Notes under the pieces: model-generated
What the model was told of the DNA's origin: nothing
Seen by the model: the letters and a program-made list of their open reading frames with translations, nothing else
Database searches by the model: none
Shown: one piece after another, positions 1 to 7,875 of the stretch
Numbering within the stretch: the first letter of the stretch is position 1
Layout of the letters: the number at the start of each line of letters is the position of its first letter
Made by a program: the position numbers and the translations under genes
Assembly (NCBI GenBank): GCA_020047915.1
Contig: JAIFND010000095.1
Location: 1-50,261, forward strand
Direction of reading: 5' to 3'
DNA: 50,261 bases
Source: a bacterium
GTDB lineage: Bacteria; Planctomycetota; UBA11346

Positions 1-1151
1 AGCAGGCCCTGGACCTTGGCGATGGCGACGCCGTAGTTGGTGATCGGCACGCCGGCGGCGCGGCAGCGCAGGATGCGCGCCAGCACCTCACGGCGATTGG
101 TGGTGCAACTGCCGCAGTGGATCGCCAGGCGGTAATCCGCGAGATCGGCAGGGAAATCGTGGCCGCTGAAGGTGGATATCCGGACCTCGAAGCCCAGATA
201 TTGGGTAAGCCAGCGCGGGATCTTCACCCGTCCGATGTCATCGCTGATCGCGTGGTGGGTGCAGCTTTCCGCAATCAGTACACGATCTCCAGGGCGCAGG
301 CGGTCGATCGCCTGGGCGCCAGCGACGAAGGCGTCAAGGTCGCCCTTGTAGCGGGCGAAGAGGATGCTGAACGAGGTGACGGGCACCCCCTCCGGCACGT
401 CGGCGCACACCTTGAGAAAGGCCTGCGAGTCGGTGACGACGAGATCCGGCTTCTGGCCCAGGCGCTTGAGCGTGGTCGCCAGTTCGCGTTCCTTGACCAC
501 GATGGCGGTCTGGTCGCCGTCGAGCAGGTCACGGATGGTCTGCACCTGCGGCAGGATCAGGCGGCCCTTGGGCGCCTCCTTGTCGATCGGCACGACCAGC
601 ACACACAGCCCGCCCGGCGGCAGCAGGTCGCTGACGATGGCAGGAGGATCGAGCCAGCCGTCCGGCACCGACGCGACCAGCGCTGCGCGCAGCAGATCAA
701 GGCCGGTGCCGGTCGCGGCACTGGTCTCGACCACCTGCTTCACGGTCGGCCGACGACCGGGGCGCACGCGGTCGCACTGGCTGAGCACCGCGACGACAGC
801 GACCTTGGCGGCCTGGAACTCGGCGCACAGCGCGTCCTCGGCTTCGCCCCAGGCGTCGGCCGGCGCGACGATCACGGCGATGTCGGTGCGATCCTTGACC
901 GCCAGGGTCTTGGCGACGCGCATCGCGCCGAGATCCCCCTCGTCATCGAGGCCGGCGGTGTCGATGAGCAGCACCGGCCCGATCGGCAGCAGCTCCATCG
1001 CCTTCTCGACCGGATCGGTGGTGGTGCCAGCGACCGGGCTGACGATCGACACCTGCTGGCCGGTCAGGGCGTTGAGCAGCGAACTCTTGCCGGCGTTGCG
1101 ACGGCCGAAGACCGCGATGTGCAGGCGTGAACCACGGGGGGCGGTGTTCAT
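1..1151 (-). CDS. hydF: [FeFe]-hydrogenase maturation GTPase HydF (C-terminus cut by window edge)
   Basis: HydF is the GTPase scaffold on which the 2Fe subcluster of the H-cluster is assembled before transfer to HydA. The translation begins MNTAPRGSRLHIAVFG. A P-loop GRRNAGKS lies near residues 16-23, followed by a DTAG switch motif. Near the C-terminal end come the cluster-binding Cys/His residues CTHH and later HCGSC, the family pattern for binding a [4Fe-4S] cluster. The G4 position reads SQCD rather than the usual N/TKxD, so nucleotide specificity may be relaxed. The frame is open to base 1, so the last residues and stop lie outside the window. It is the last visible gene of the minus-strand series hydE-hydG-aspA-hydF and is separated from aspA by a heptamer hairpin element. 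The start at 1151 is preceded by a G-rich stretch but no classical ribosome site. Confidence 0.93.
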   Translation of the reverse strand, partial: MNTAPRGSRLHIAVFGRRNAGKSSLLNALTGQQVSIVSPVAGTTTDPVEKAMELLPIGPVLLIDTAGLDDEGDLGAMRVAKTLAVKDRTDIAVIVAPADAWGEAEDALCAEFQAAKVAVVAVLSQCDRVRPGRRPTVKQVVETSAATGTGLDLLRAALVASVPDGWLDPPAIVSDLLPPGGLCVLVVPIDKEAPKGRLILPQVQTIRDLLDGDQTAIVVKERELATTLKRLGQKPDLVVTDSQAFLKVCADVPEGVPVTSFSILFARYKGDLDAFVAGAQAIDRLRPGDRVLIAESCTHHAISDDIGRVKIPRWLTQYLGFEVRISTFSGHDFPADLADYRLAIHCGSCTTNRREVLARILRCRAAGVPITNYGVAIAKVQGL

Positions 1152-1173
1152 GGATTGCCCCCCAATCCAAAGG

Positions 1174-1292
1174 AGGAAGGCGGAAGGCGGAAGGCGGAAG
1201 AATCGCTCGCAGGCGTGACGACGAACGTATCTCGGCATGCGCGCGCCAGCGCGCCGCATCCCTTCCGCCTTCCGCCTTCCGCCTTCCGCCTT
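1174..1292. repeat. Heptamer-armed inverted repeat, GGCGGAA type (copy 1)
   Basis: The left arm (1174-1200) is a tandem array of GGCGGAA. The right arm (1261-1292) is its reverse complement in four units. The loop is about 60 bp. Loop edges match the copies at 2717 and 14848: GCTCGCAGGCG on the left and CAGCGCGCCGCATC on the right, with an unrelated centre. It fills most of the gap between hydF and aspA. Transcribed, it would form a long GC-rich stem. Confidence 0.9.
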
Positions 1293-1299
1293 GCCATGT

Positions 1300-2697
1300 T
1301 CATGCTCCGAGCCTCATCACGGCCGCCGGCGAGGTGAGGGCGTCGAACTCCTCACCCGTCAGCAGTCCCGCATCGATCGCCAGGTCGCGCACCGTGCGGC
1401 CGGTGGCGAGGGCCTGGCGCGCGAGTTCACCGGCGCGGTGGTGGCCGAGCTTGCCGCTGATCGCGGTGGCCTGCGCGGTGATCGCGCTGGCGTGGGCGGC
1501 GCAGCGGTTGGCGTCGATGGCGATGCCGTCGATGCACTTGGTCGCCAGCGCACCGCAGGCGCGGCGCAGCAGGTCGAGGCCGTTCAGCAGACGGTCGGCG
1601 ACCAGCGGCAGGTAGGGGTTGATCTCCAGGCAGCCGCGCGCGCAGGCCTGGTTGATCACCTGCTGGTCGCCGAGCACGGCGAGACCGGCCTGCACCACCG
1701 ACTCGGGGATGACCGGGTTGATCTTGCCCGGCATCAGCGAACTGCCCTCCTGCCGCGCCGGCAGGATCAACTCGCCGATGCCGCCCTGCGGGCCGCTGGC
1801 GAGCAAACGCAGATCGTCGCTCATCTTGATCAGGTTGACGGCCAGGGCGCCGAGGATGCCGGCGACCTCGGCAAAGGCGTCGTTATTGGCGGTGGCGTCG
1901 ATCAGGTTCTCGGCCCGCGCCAGGGGCAGACCGGTGATCGCACGCAGCTCGTCAGTGGCGCGGAAGATGTAGGCACGCGGCGCGCCCAGTGCGGTGCCGG
2001 TGGCGGTGCCGCCGAGATTGACCACGCGCAGGCGCTCCTCGCACTTGCTGATGCGCCAGCGGTCGCGACCGAGGGCGTCGGCATAGGCGCCGAAGCGCCG
2101 GCCCATGGTCATCAGCACCGCGTCCATCAGCTCGGTGCGGCCGAGGCAGACCACGCTGGCGAAGTCGCGCTCGCGCGCCTGGCATGACTCCTGCAGGCGC
2201 ACCACCGCGTCCTCCAACGCCTTGCAGCCGCGGATCGCCGCAACCTTGAGCGCCGTCGGATAAGCGTCGTTGGTCGACTGGTGGATGTTCACATGGTCGT
2301 GCGGACTGACCAGGGAACGATCGCCGGGCTGGCCGCCCATCAGCTGGCAGGCGCGGTTGGCGATCAGTTCGTTGACCACCATGTTGGTCGAGGTGCCAGC
2401 GCCCCCCTGCAGCGCATCGGTGGCCAGGGCGGCATCCCAGCGGCCCTCCATCACCTCGGCGGCGGCCTGCTCGATCGCGGCCAAACGCACGGCGTCAAGC
2501 GTCCCGGCATGATGCGCAGCACGCGCCGCGGCGCGTTTCACCGCGCCGAAGGCGCGCAGCAGCTCGCCGTGCACCGGGCGTCCGGCGAGGTCGAAGTTGG
2601 CCGAGGCGCGCGCGGCGTGGATGCCGGGCAGGGCGTCAGCGGGCACGGCGACCTCGCCGAGCAGGTCATGCTCAATCCGCAGACCGGACTCGTTCAT
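1300..2697 (-). CDS. aspA: Aspartate ammonia-lyase (aspartase)
   Basis: The product has 465 residues, the usual aspartase length, and belongs to the fumarase/aspartase superfamily. It converts L-aspartate to fumarate and ammonia. The superfamily signature is present as GSSLMPGKINPVIPES. The NPVIPE continuation is aspartase-like rather than the NPTQCE seen in class II fumarase. I chose the ATG at 2697 (MNESGLRIEHDLLGE) because a GGGGGA ribosome site lies just upstream. A longer reading would translate the neighbouring heptamer repeat. It sits between hydG and hydF on the same strand. Lyases of this type are known neighbours of hydrogenase maturase genes, which suggests ammonia or aspartate metabolism linked to making the nitrogen-containing bridge of the H-cluster. 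That role is an inference. Fumarase activity is the main alternative. Confidence 0.85.
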   Translation of the reverse strand: MNESGLRIEHDLLGEVAVPADALPGIHAARASANFDLAGRPVHGELLRAFGAVKRAAARAAHHAGTLDAVRLAAIEQAAAEVMEGRWDAALATDALQGGAGTSTNMVVNELIANRACQLMGGQPGDRSLVSPHDHVNIHQSTNDAYPTALKVAAIRGCKALEDAVVRLQESCQARERDFASVVCLGRTELMDAVLMTMGRRFGAYADALGRDRWRISKCEERLRVVNLGGTATGTALGAPRAYIFRATDELRAITGLPLARAENLIDATANNDAFAEVAGILGALAVNLIKMSDDLRLLASGPQGGIGELILPARQEGSSLMPGKINPVIPESVVQAGLAVLGDQQVINQACARGCLEINPYLPLVADRLLNGLDLLRRACGALATKCIDGIAIDANRCAAHASAITAQATAISGKLGHHRAGELARQALATGRTVRDLAIDAGLLTGEEFDALTSPAAVMRLGA

Positions 2698-2716
2698 GGG
2701 ATTCCCCCGCTGGACG

Positions 2717-2855
2717 AAAGGCGGAAGGCGGAAGGCGGAAGGCGGAAGAGATGCGCGCAAGCGTCGTCATGGCGAAGCGCGCTGGCGTCCGCCAGCGACC
2801 TGCGCGCGTCAGCGCGCCGCGATCCTTCCGCCTTCCGCCTTCCGCCTTCCGCCTT
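2717..2855. repeat. Heptamer-armed inverted repeat, GGCGGAA type (copy 2)
   Basis: The left arm is 2717-2748 and the right arm 2825-2855, each about four GGCGGAA units facing each other. The 76-bp loop has edges AGATGCGCGCAAGCG and CTGCGCGCGTCAGCGCGCC. These match copy 1, and copy 3 when copy 3 is reverse-complemented. The right arm touches the hydG stop codon (2855-2857), so hydG ends exactly where the element begins. Confidence 0.9.
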
Positions 2856-4285
2856 CATAGATACAGGTCCCGCTTGCCCTGGTGGCGGATCTGGTGCAGG
2901 CGCTCCTGAACCACCTTCTTCACGCCTGGATCGGCGATCTTCGCCACCTCGTCGGCGATCTTCGCCTCGCCCTGCACGCGCACCGCCGGACTGGCGTGGT
3001 CGCAGAGGTATTCCTGGAAGGTGGTGATCGCATTGGGCGTGCACAGCTTCTGGATGAAGCCGGGGATGGCGTACTCCATGAACACCTCGCCGGTGCGGCC
3101 CTGGCGGTAGCACGAAGTGCAGAAGGACGGGATGTAGCCCTGATCGACCAGCTTGCCGACCATCTCATCGAGCGAGCGCGTGTCGCCCAGCGCGAATTGC
3201 GCGGAATCGAGTTTCTTCTGCTCGACCACCGTCGCGTCGCCCTGCTCGGCATAGCCACCGAGCGCGATGTTGGTGCCGGCGTCGATCTGGCTGACGCCGA
3301 AGCTCAGCACGGTGTCGCGGATGTGCGCTGGCTCGCGCGCGGTGCAGATCATGCCGGTGTAGGGCACCGACAGGCGCAGGATCGCGACCAGGCGCAGGAA
3401 CTCCTCGTCCTTGACCAGCCACTTGGGATCGAAGTTGACGCCCTGGGCGGGCTTGAGGCGCGGGAAGCTGATGGTGTGCGGGCCGACGCCGTGCCGCTTC
3501 ATGAAGTAGGCGGCGTGGCTGACCAGGCCCATGACCTCGAACTTCCAGTCGTAGAGGCCGAACAGGGCGCCGATGCCCATGTCGTCAATGCCGGCTTCGA
3601 AGGCGCGCGACAGGCCATCGAGACGCCACATGTAGTCGCCCTTGCGCGTGCGGGGGTTGTGCACCTGCGCGTAGGTCTGGTGGTGGTAGGTCTCCTGGAA
3701 GATCTGGAAGGTGCCGATCTTCGCCTCTTTGACGATCTTGTAGCCGGCGACATCAAGGGGCGCGGCGTTGACGTTGACGCGGCGGATGTCGCCCGCGCCA
3801 TAGACCGAGCGGATGCTGTCGGCCATGAAGTGCGGGTCGTAGTCGGGGTGCTCGCCGAAGACCACGATCAGGCGCTTGTGGCCCTTGGCCTCCAGCGCCT
3901 GGACCTGCTGCGCGATCTGCGCCTGCTCCAGCTCGCGGCGGATCGCTTCGTCGTTGGACGAGCGGAAACCGCAGTAGGTGCAGTCGTTGACGCACTTGTT
4001 GCCGATGTAGAGCGGCGCGAACAGCACGATGCGGTTGCCGTACACCGTCTCCTTGAGCTGGCGCGCGGCGGCGAACATCTCCTGCTGCAGGTCCTTGTCC
4101 TCGCAGCCGAGCAACACCGCGGTCTCGGCCGGCGCGAGGGGCTGCTTGTCCAACGCCTTGGCGATCAGCTCGCGCACCCAGGTGGCGTCGGCGCCGCGCG
4201 CCCGGGTCAGGGTCGCCTCGATCGCGGCGTCATCGATGAAGTCCTCGGCGGTCGGCGAGGGTTCGAGTGCGGGTAGCTTGCTCAC
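2855..4285 (-). CDS. hydG: [FeFe]-hydrogenase maturase HydG (radical SAM tyrosine lyase)
   Basis: HydG cleaves tyrosine to supply the CO and CN ligands of the H-cluster, carried on an iron synthon. The 476-residue product has the radical-SAM CX3CX2C motif as CVNDCTYC (C98, C102, C105). It also has the HydG-specific C-terminal auxiliary cluster motif CX2CX22C (C389, C392, C415; begins CTSCYRQGRTGE). The start is GTG at 4285. The hydE stop overlaps it in the four bases GTGA, so the two genes are very probably translationally coupled. Downstream lies aspA, beyond a heptamer hairpin. All key cysteines are present, so it should be functional. Confidence 0.96.
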   Translation of the reverse strand: MSKLPALEPSPTAEDFIDDAAIEATLTRARGADATWVRELIAKALDKQPLAPAETAVLLGCEDKDLQQEMFAAARQLKETVYGNRIVLFAPLYIGNKCVNDCTYCGFRSSNDEAIRRELEQAQIAQQVQALEAKGHKRLIVVFGEHPDYDPHFMADSIRSVYGAGDIRRVNVNAAPLDVAGYKIVKEAKIGTFQIFQETYHHQTYAQVHNPRTRKGDYMWRLDGLSRAFEAGIDDMGIGALFGLYDWKFEVMGLVSHAAYFMKRHGVGPHTISFPRLKPAQGVNFDPKWLVKDEEFLRLVAILRLSVPYTGMICTAREPAHIRDTVLSFGVSQIDAGTNIALGGYAEQGDATVVEQKKLDSAQFALGDTRSLDEMVGKLVDQGYIPSFCTSCYRQGRTGEVFMEYAIPGFIQKLCTPNAITTFQEYLCDHASPAVRVQGEAKIADEVAKIADPGVKKVVQERLHQIRHQGKRDLYL

Positions 4286-5394
4286 GCGGGGATCCTATCG
4301 GAAAGGGTCCGCAGGCGCTTGGGAGCCGCCCCGGGGCCTGCACCTATGCACCGGCCGACACTCTCGATGCGCGCGGTGAGGCATGTGTGGCATTGCTCGG
4401 CGGTCTCGTTCACACAGGCCTTGTCGGGATAGATCTCGTAGAGTGCTCGATATGCGGGCGGCGTCAGGTTGGGCATCACCACATTGGCGCCCGCTTTCAG
4501 GGCATCCTCGCGGCCGGTGTCCTTGTTCAACGTCGCCACCGCCGTCGTCGCCGGGATGTTCGCATCAGGAACGAGCAGGCGCGCCAAGGCGACCATTTTC
4601 AGCGCCACGGCGACCGTGTTGGGCACCTGCAGGCCGTGCTCGGCGGCGCCGTCGAAATCGTGCGCCAGCGGCGTCGCGGGATGCGGGATGTAGGGCCCGA
4701 CCCCGATCATCTCGATGTCGAGGGCCTGGAAGGTCCGCAGATCACGCACCAGATCATCCCAGGTCTGCCCGGGGATGCCGACCATGACCCCGGTGCCGGC
4801 CTGGTAGCCGAGGGATTGGAGCTGACGCAACATGGCGATGCGGGGCACCTCGTTCGGCGTTCGACGTTCGACGTTCGGCGTTCCGAACGCTTCCGGATGG
4901 ATGCGCGCGTAGAGGACAGGGTTACTGGTCTCGAAACGCAGCAGGTAACGGTCGGCGCCGGCGTCGCGCCAGGCGATCAGGTCATCGCGACAACGCTCAC
5001 CGAGCGACAGGGTGACGGCGAGGCCGGTCTCGCGCTTGATCGTGCGCACCAGATCAGCGATCAGGTCGCGGGTCAGCTGCGCGTCCTCGCCGGCCTGCAT
5101 CACCACCGTGCCGTAGCCGAGTTCCTTGGCGCGCCGCGCGCAGTCGAGGATCTCGTCGCGCGGCATGCGATAGCGCTGGATGTCCTTGTTGTGGACGCTG
5201 ATGCCGCAGTAGGCGCAGGCGCGGGCGCAGGCGTTGGACAGCTCGATCAGGCCGCGCAGGTGGACCTCGGGACCGACGGTGGCGGCACGCGCTGCATCAG
5301 CGGCGGCGAACAGGCGATCGAGCTGGCGGGGGTCCTCTTCGGTCAGCCAGCCACGCAGCGCGGCGTTATCCATTCCGGCATCAACCGTCCGCAT
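4282..5394 (-). CDS. hydE: [FeFe]-hydrogenase maturase HydE (radical SAM)
   Basis: HydE is the second radical-SAM enzyme of H-cluster assembly and acts on the synthon made by HydG. The product has 370 residues. The SAM cluster motif is CARACAYC (C56, C60, C63). The optional second cluster motif CX7CX2C is present near the C-terminus (C327, C335, C338). I placed the start at 5394 (MRTVDAGMDN) because GAGGAGA lies 7 nt upstream. The upstream in-frame extension has no support. Residues about 169-181 (GTPNVERRTPNE) are encoded by a TTCGGCG heptamer array. That segment looks like an in-frame insertion in a loop between conserved strands. The gene overlaps hydG by 4 nt. Confidence 0.95.
   Translation of the reverse strand: MRTVDAGMDNAALRGWLTEEDPRQLDRLFAAADAARAATVGPEVHLRGLIELSNACARACAYCGISVHNKDIQRYRMPRDEILDCARRAKELGYGTVVMQAGEDAQLTRDLIADLVRTIKRETGLAVTLSLGERCRDDLIAWRDAGADRYLLRFETSNPVLYARIHPEAFGTPNVERRTPNEVPRIAMLRQLQSLGYQAGTGVMVGIPGQTWDDLVRDLRTFQALDIEMIGVGPYIPHPATPLAHDFDGAAEHGLQVPNTVAVALKMVALARLLVPDANIPATTAVATLNKDTGREDALKAGANVVMPNLTPPAYRALYEIYPDKACVNETAEQCHTCLTARIESVGRCIGAGPGAAPKRLRTLSDRIPA
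4853..4890. repeat. TTCGGCG/TTCGACG heptamer array inside hydE
   Basis: Four tandem 7-bp units (TTCGGCG, TTCGACG, TTCGACG, TTCGGCG) are followed by TTC and one inverted unit CGAACGC. All of it lies inside the hydE reading frame without breaking it. The same unit makes the arms of the element at 28477-28595. Confidence 0.9.
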
Positions 5395-5416
5395 GCGTCC
5401 GTCTCCTCGTATGGGA

Positions 5417-5444
5417 ATAATAGATATCCTCATCCGAATGACCA
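5417..5444 (-). promoter_or_regulatory. Possible promoter of the hydE-hydG operon
   Basis: On the minus strand a TATTAT -10 box (5417-5422) lies 16 bp from a TGGTCA -35-like box (5439-5444). This is a short AT-richer patch, 23 bp upstream of the hydE start, in otherwise GC-rich DNA. It would separate hydE expression from pta. It rests on motif resemblance alone. Confidence 0.35.
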
Positions 5445-5477
5445 GGGCGTTCCTCTGATCGGCCCGAGCCCTGCACC

Positions 5478-5501
5478 GGACGCATGCGTATGCATGCATC
5501 C
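5478..5501. promoter_or_regulatory. Palindrome between pta and hydE
   Basis: GGACGCATGC (5478-5487) faces GCATGCATCC (5492-5501) across a 4-nt spacer, with 9 of 10 positions complementary. It could be an operator upstream of the putative hydE promoter or a hairpin ending pta transcription. No T-tract is visible. The rest of 5395-5543 shows nothing recognisable. Confidence 0.4.
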
Positions 5502-5543
5502 GACGGAGGAATGCAACTTACGACAGGACAAAAACCTACGAGA

Positions 5544-7679
5544 TCAACCCTTGGCTGCGAGCGTGGCCCGGCGCGCCGCCGCCTGCTCGGCCTGGATGGC
5601 GGTCAGCGCGATGGTGTAGACGATGTCATCGACCAGGCAGCCGCGCGACAGGTCGTTCACCGGCATGTCGAGACCCTGCATCATCGGACCGATAGCGACG
5701 GCGTTGGCGCTGCGCTGCACCGCCTTGTAGCTGACGTTGCCGGTGTTGAGGTCGGGGAAGATGAACACCGTCGCCTTGCCGGCGACCAGCGACTTCGGCG
5801 CCTTCGACTTGGCGACGTCGGCCATCACCGCGGCGTCGTACTGCAACGGGCCGTCGATGAGCAGGTCGGGACGACGCGTCTGGGCGAGCTTGGTCGCCTG
5901 CACCACCTTCTCGACATCAGCGCCGGTGCCCGAGGCGCCGGTCGAGTAGGAGAGCATGGCGACGCGTGCCGGGATGCCGAAGGCCAGGGCGCTGTCGGCC
6001 GACTGGATGGCGATATCGGCCAGCTGCTCGGCGTTGGGATCGGGGTTCACCGCGCAGTCGGCGAAGACCACCACCTGGTCGGGCAGGCACATAAAGAAGC
6101 ACGACGAGGCCAGGGTCATGCCCGGGGCGCACTTGATGATCTGCAGGGCCGGACTGATGGTATGCGCGGTCGTATGCACGGCGCCAGAGACCAGGCCGTC
6201 GGCCTTGCCAAGCTTCACCATCAGCGTGCCGGGCATGATCGTGTCGGCCAGCGCCTCGCGCGCCTGGTCGGGAGTCAGGCCCTTCTTCTTGCGCATCTCG
6301 CACAGGATGGGGATGAACTCGTCCATCAGCGAGCGGTGATCGACAATCTCGATCGAACCGGGCAGCTTGACACCGGCCTTGTCGGCGGCAGCGCGCACCT
6401 CGTCGGGCACGCCGAGCAGCACGCAACGCGCGATGCCCTTGTCATGGCAGATCGCTGCGGCCTTCAGGGTGCGCGGTTCGGTGCCTTCGGGCAGGACTAT
6501 GCGCTTGTGCGCGGCGCGGGCACGTTCGATCAGGGCGTAGCGGAAGGCTGGCGGCGAGAGGCGCGTCTCGCGTTTGGCGCCAGCGACCTGATCGAGCCAG
6601 GTCTGGTCGATGCCGCCCGCGACATTGCCCATGGTGTTCTGCAGGCGCTCGCGGTCATCGACCGGGATCTCCAGATTCGAGCGGCCGATCGCCAGGGCGG
6701 TGTCGAAGGCACCGACCGCGGTGCGCAGGACCGGCAGTTCGGTGGACAGGGCCGGGCGACACAGCTTGAGGATGCGTTCCTCGAGGTCACCGCCGCCGCA
6801 CAGCAGCAGGCCGGCGAGCTTGACGCCATCGACCGCGGCGAGGCTGGCCGCCATGAGGATGTCGTCGCGACCGGCCGGCACGATGACCAGGGTCTCGGGG
6901 CGGAACAGGTCGAGGGCGAACGGCACGGTCATGCCGCACAGCGCGACATGGCGCACGCGGCGGCCAGCTTCGCCCACCGCCATGAACGAGGCACCGATGG
7001 CGTCGGCGACATCGGCGATGCGCGGCAGGGCGCAGTCCTCGTCGGCAGGGATGAAGCCGACCAGCTTCAGGCCAGCCTCGACTGCCAGTTCACGATACCG
7101 TTGATGCAGCGGAGCCAGGTCCTCACGCTCATCCTCGCGGTGCGGCTCATGCAGCAGGCCGCGTCCAGTGTCGCCGACCCGGTTGACGATGAGGGCCGCC
7201 GGCCGGTCGAGGCCGAAACCGTTGGCAGCGATATGCACGCCTTCGACCACGGTCGCAGGAGGCAGGCCGCCAGGTGCGCACACCAGGACGAGTTCGGCAT
7301 CCAGCGCCTTGGCCATCAGGCTGTTCACGCGCGTCGCATGCACCATGCCGGCATCCGGCACCATGCCTTCAACCACCAGGATGTCCGCACCCTTGGCCGC
7401 CTTCTGGCACAGCGCGACGACCATTTCCATGAGATCCTGGTCGCGGCTGTCGCCGAGCATCTCGTCGGCTTCAACGCGGGCGATCGGTTCGGGCGGGCGC
7501 AGGTTCGTTCCGGCGGTGATCAGCGCGCGCGAGCGGTCCGGCGTACCGTCGGCCGGCTGCGCGATCGGCTTGACGAAGGCCACCCTGCGACCGGTCCGCT
7601 CGAAGGCATGCACCAGACCCAGGCAGACCGAGGTCAGGCCTACACTGCGGCCGGCGGGAGCGACGAGGATCGTGGGCAT
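5544..7679 (-). CDS. pta: Phosphate acetyltransferase, long form
   Basis: The enzyme interconverts acetyl-CoA and acetyl phosphate, the first step of ATP-yielding acetate formation. The 711-residue product has the long bacterial architecture. A P-loop/BioD-like N-terminal domain begins MPTILVAPAGRSVGLTS. A middle DRTGG-like domain follows. The C-terminal catalytic PTA domain includes IVLPEGTEPRTLKAA, PGTLMVKLGKADGLVSGAVH and the NTGNVSYKAVQR stretch. The ATG at 7679 has a GGAG ribosome site about 8 nt upstream. No acetate kinase gene is in the window. Its position between the structural genes hydCBA and the maturases ties hydrogen production to acetate fermentation, an inference from context. 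Confidence 0.95.
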   Translation of the reverse strand: MPTILVAPAGRSVGLTSVCLGLVHAFERTGRRVAFVKPIAQPADGTPDRSRALITAGTNLRPPEPIARVEADEMLGDSRDQDLMEMVVALCQKAAKGADILVVEGMVPDAGMVHATRVNSLMAKALDAELVLVCAPGGLPPATVVEGVHIAANGFGLDRPAALIVNRVGDTGRGLLHEPHREDEREDLAPLHQRYRELAVEAGLKLVGFIPADEDCALPRIADVADAIGASFMAVGEAGRRVRHVALCGMTVPFALDLFRPETLVIVPAGRDDILMAASLAAVDGVKLAGLLLCGGGDLEERILKLCRPALSTELPVLRTAVGAFDTALAIGRSNLEIPVDDRERLQNTMGNVAGGIDQTWLDQVAGAKRETRLSPPAFRYALIERARAAHKRIVLPEGTEPRTLKAAAICHDKGIARCVLLGVPDEVRAAADKAGVKLPGSIEIVDHRSLMDEFIPILCEMRKKKGLTPDQAREALADTIMPGTLMVKLGKADGLVSGAVHTTAHTISPALQIIKCAPGMTLASSCFFMCLPDQVVVFADCAVNPDPNAEQLADIAIQSADSALAFGIPARVAMLSYSTGASGTGADVEKVVQATKLAQTRRPDLLIDGPLQYDAAVMADVAKSKAPKSLVAGKATVFIFPDLNTGNVSYKAVQRSANAVAIGPMMQGLDMPVNDLSRGCLVDDIVYTIALTAIQAEQAAARRATLAAKG

Positions 7680-7694
7680 GGGGGACTCCGATGG

Positions 7695-7864
7695 GGCTGG
7701 AGGCTGGAAGCTGGAGGCTGGAGGCTGGAGGCTGGCTGCAGGCAGGAGTATCTGTGAAAAGCATCACGGCCAGCGGGGTAGCGCCGGCCGTGATGCGGAT
7801 GCGTCAGCCAGATCCTGGTCAATGCGGCGGGCCGCTTCCAGCCTCCAGCTTCCAGCATCCAGCC
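7695..7864. repeat. Heptamer-armed inverted repeat, GGCTGGA type (copy 1)
   Basis: The left arm (7695-7736) is five to six units of GGCTGGA/AGCTGGA. The right arm (7835-7864) is the reverse complement with some unit variation. The loop is about 100 bp, longer than in the other copies, and itself holds an 11-bp perfect hairpin (7761-7796). The element fills the hydA-pta gap. Confidence 0.88.
7761..7796 (-). terminator. Hairpin after hydA, terminator-like
   Basis: GCATCACGGCC (7761-7771) pairs perfectly with GGCCGTGATGC (7786-7796) around a 14-nt loop. It lies 80 bp past the hydA stop and just ahead of pta. On the minus strand it is followed by TTTTCAC, a short T-run. It is plausible as an intrinsic terminator or attenuator between hydCBA and pta. 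Confidence 0.5.
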
Positions 7865-7875
7865 GTACCAGCGCG

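Noticed and set aside
1174-1292. CRISPR array
   Set aside because: The units are 7 bp with no spacers between them. Facing arms surround a single loop. No cas gene is nearby.
1300-2697. Class II fumarase instead of aspartase
   Set aside because: The signature continues NPVIPES rather than NPTQCE, and the hydrogenase-maturase neighbourhood fits aspartase better. It is kept only as an alternative.
2694-2860. Peptides with KAEGGRRKAEGG-like or LEAGGWRLEA-like repeats
   Set aside because: They are translations of 7-bp DNA arrays, which give the same 7-residue period in every frame. They are not proteins in their own right, except where an array lies inside a real gene.
5484-7757. A 757-codon open frame on the plus strand
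   Set aside because: It is antisense to pta, whose protein is clearly recognisable. It has no domain and its end runs into the heptamer repeat.
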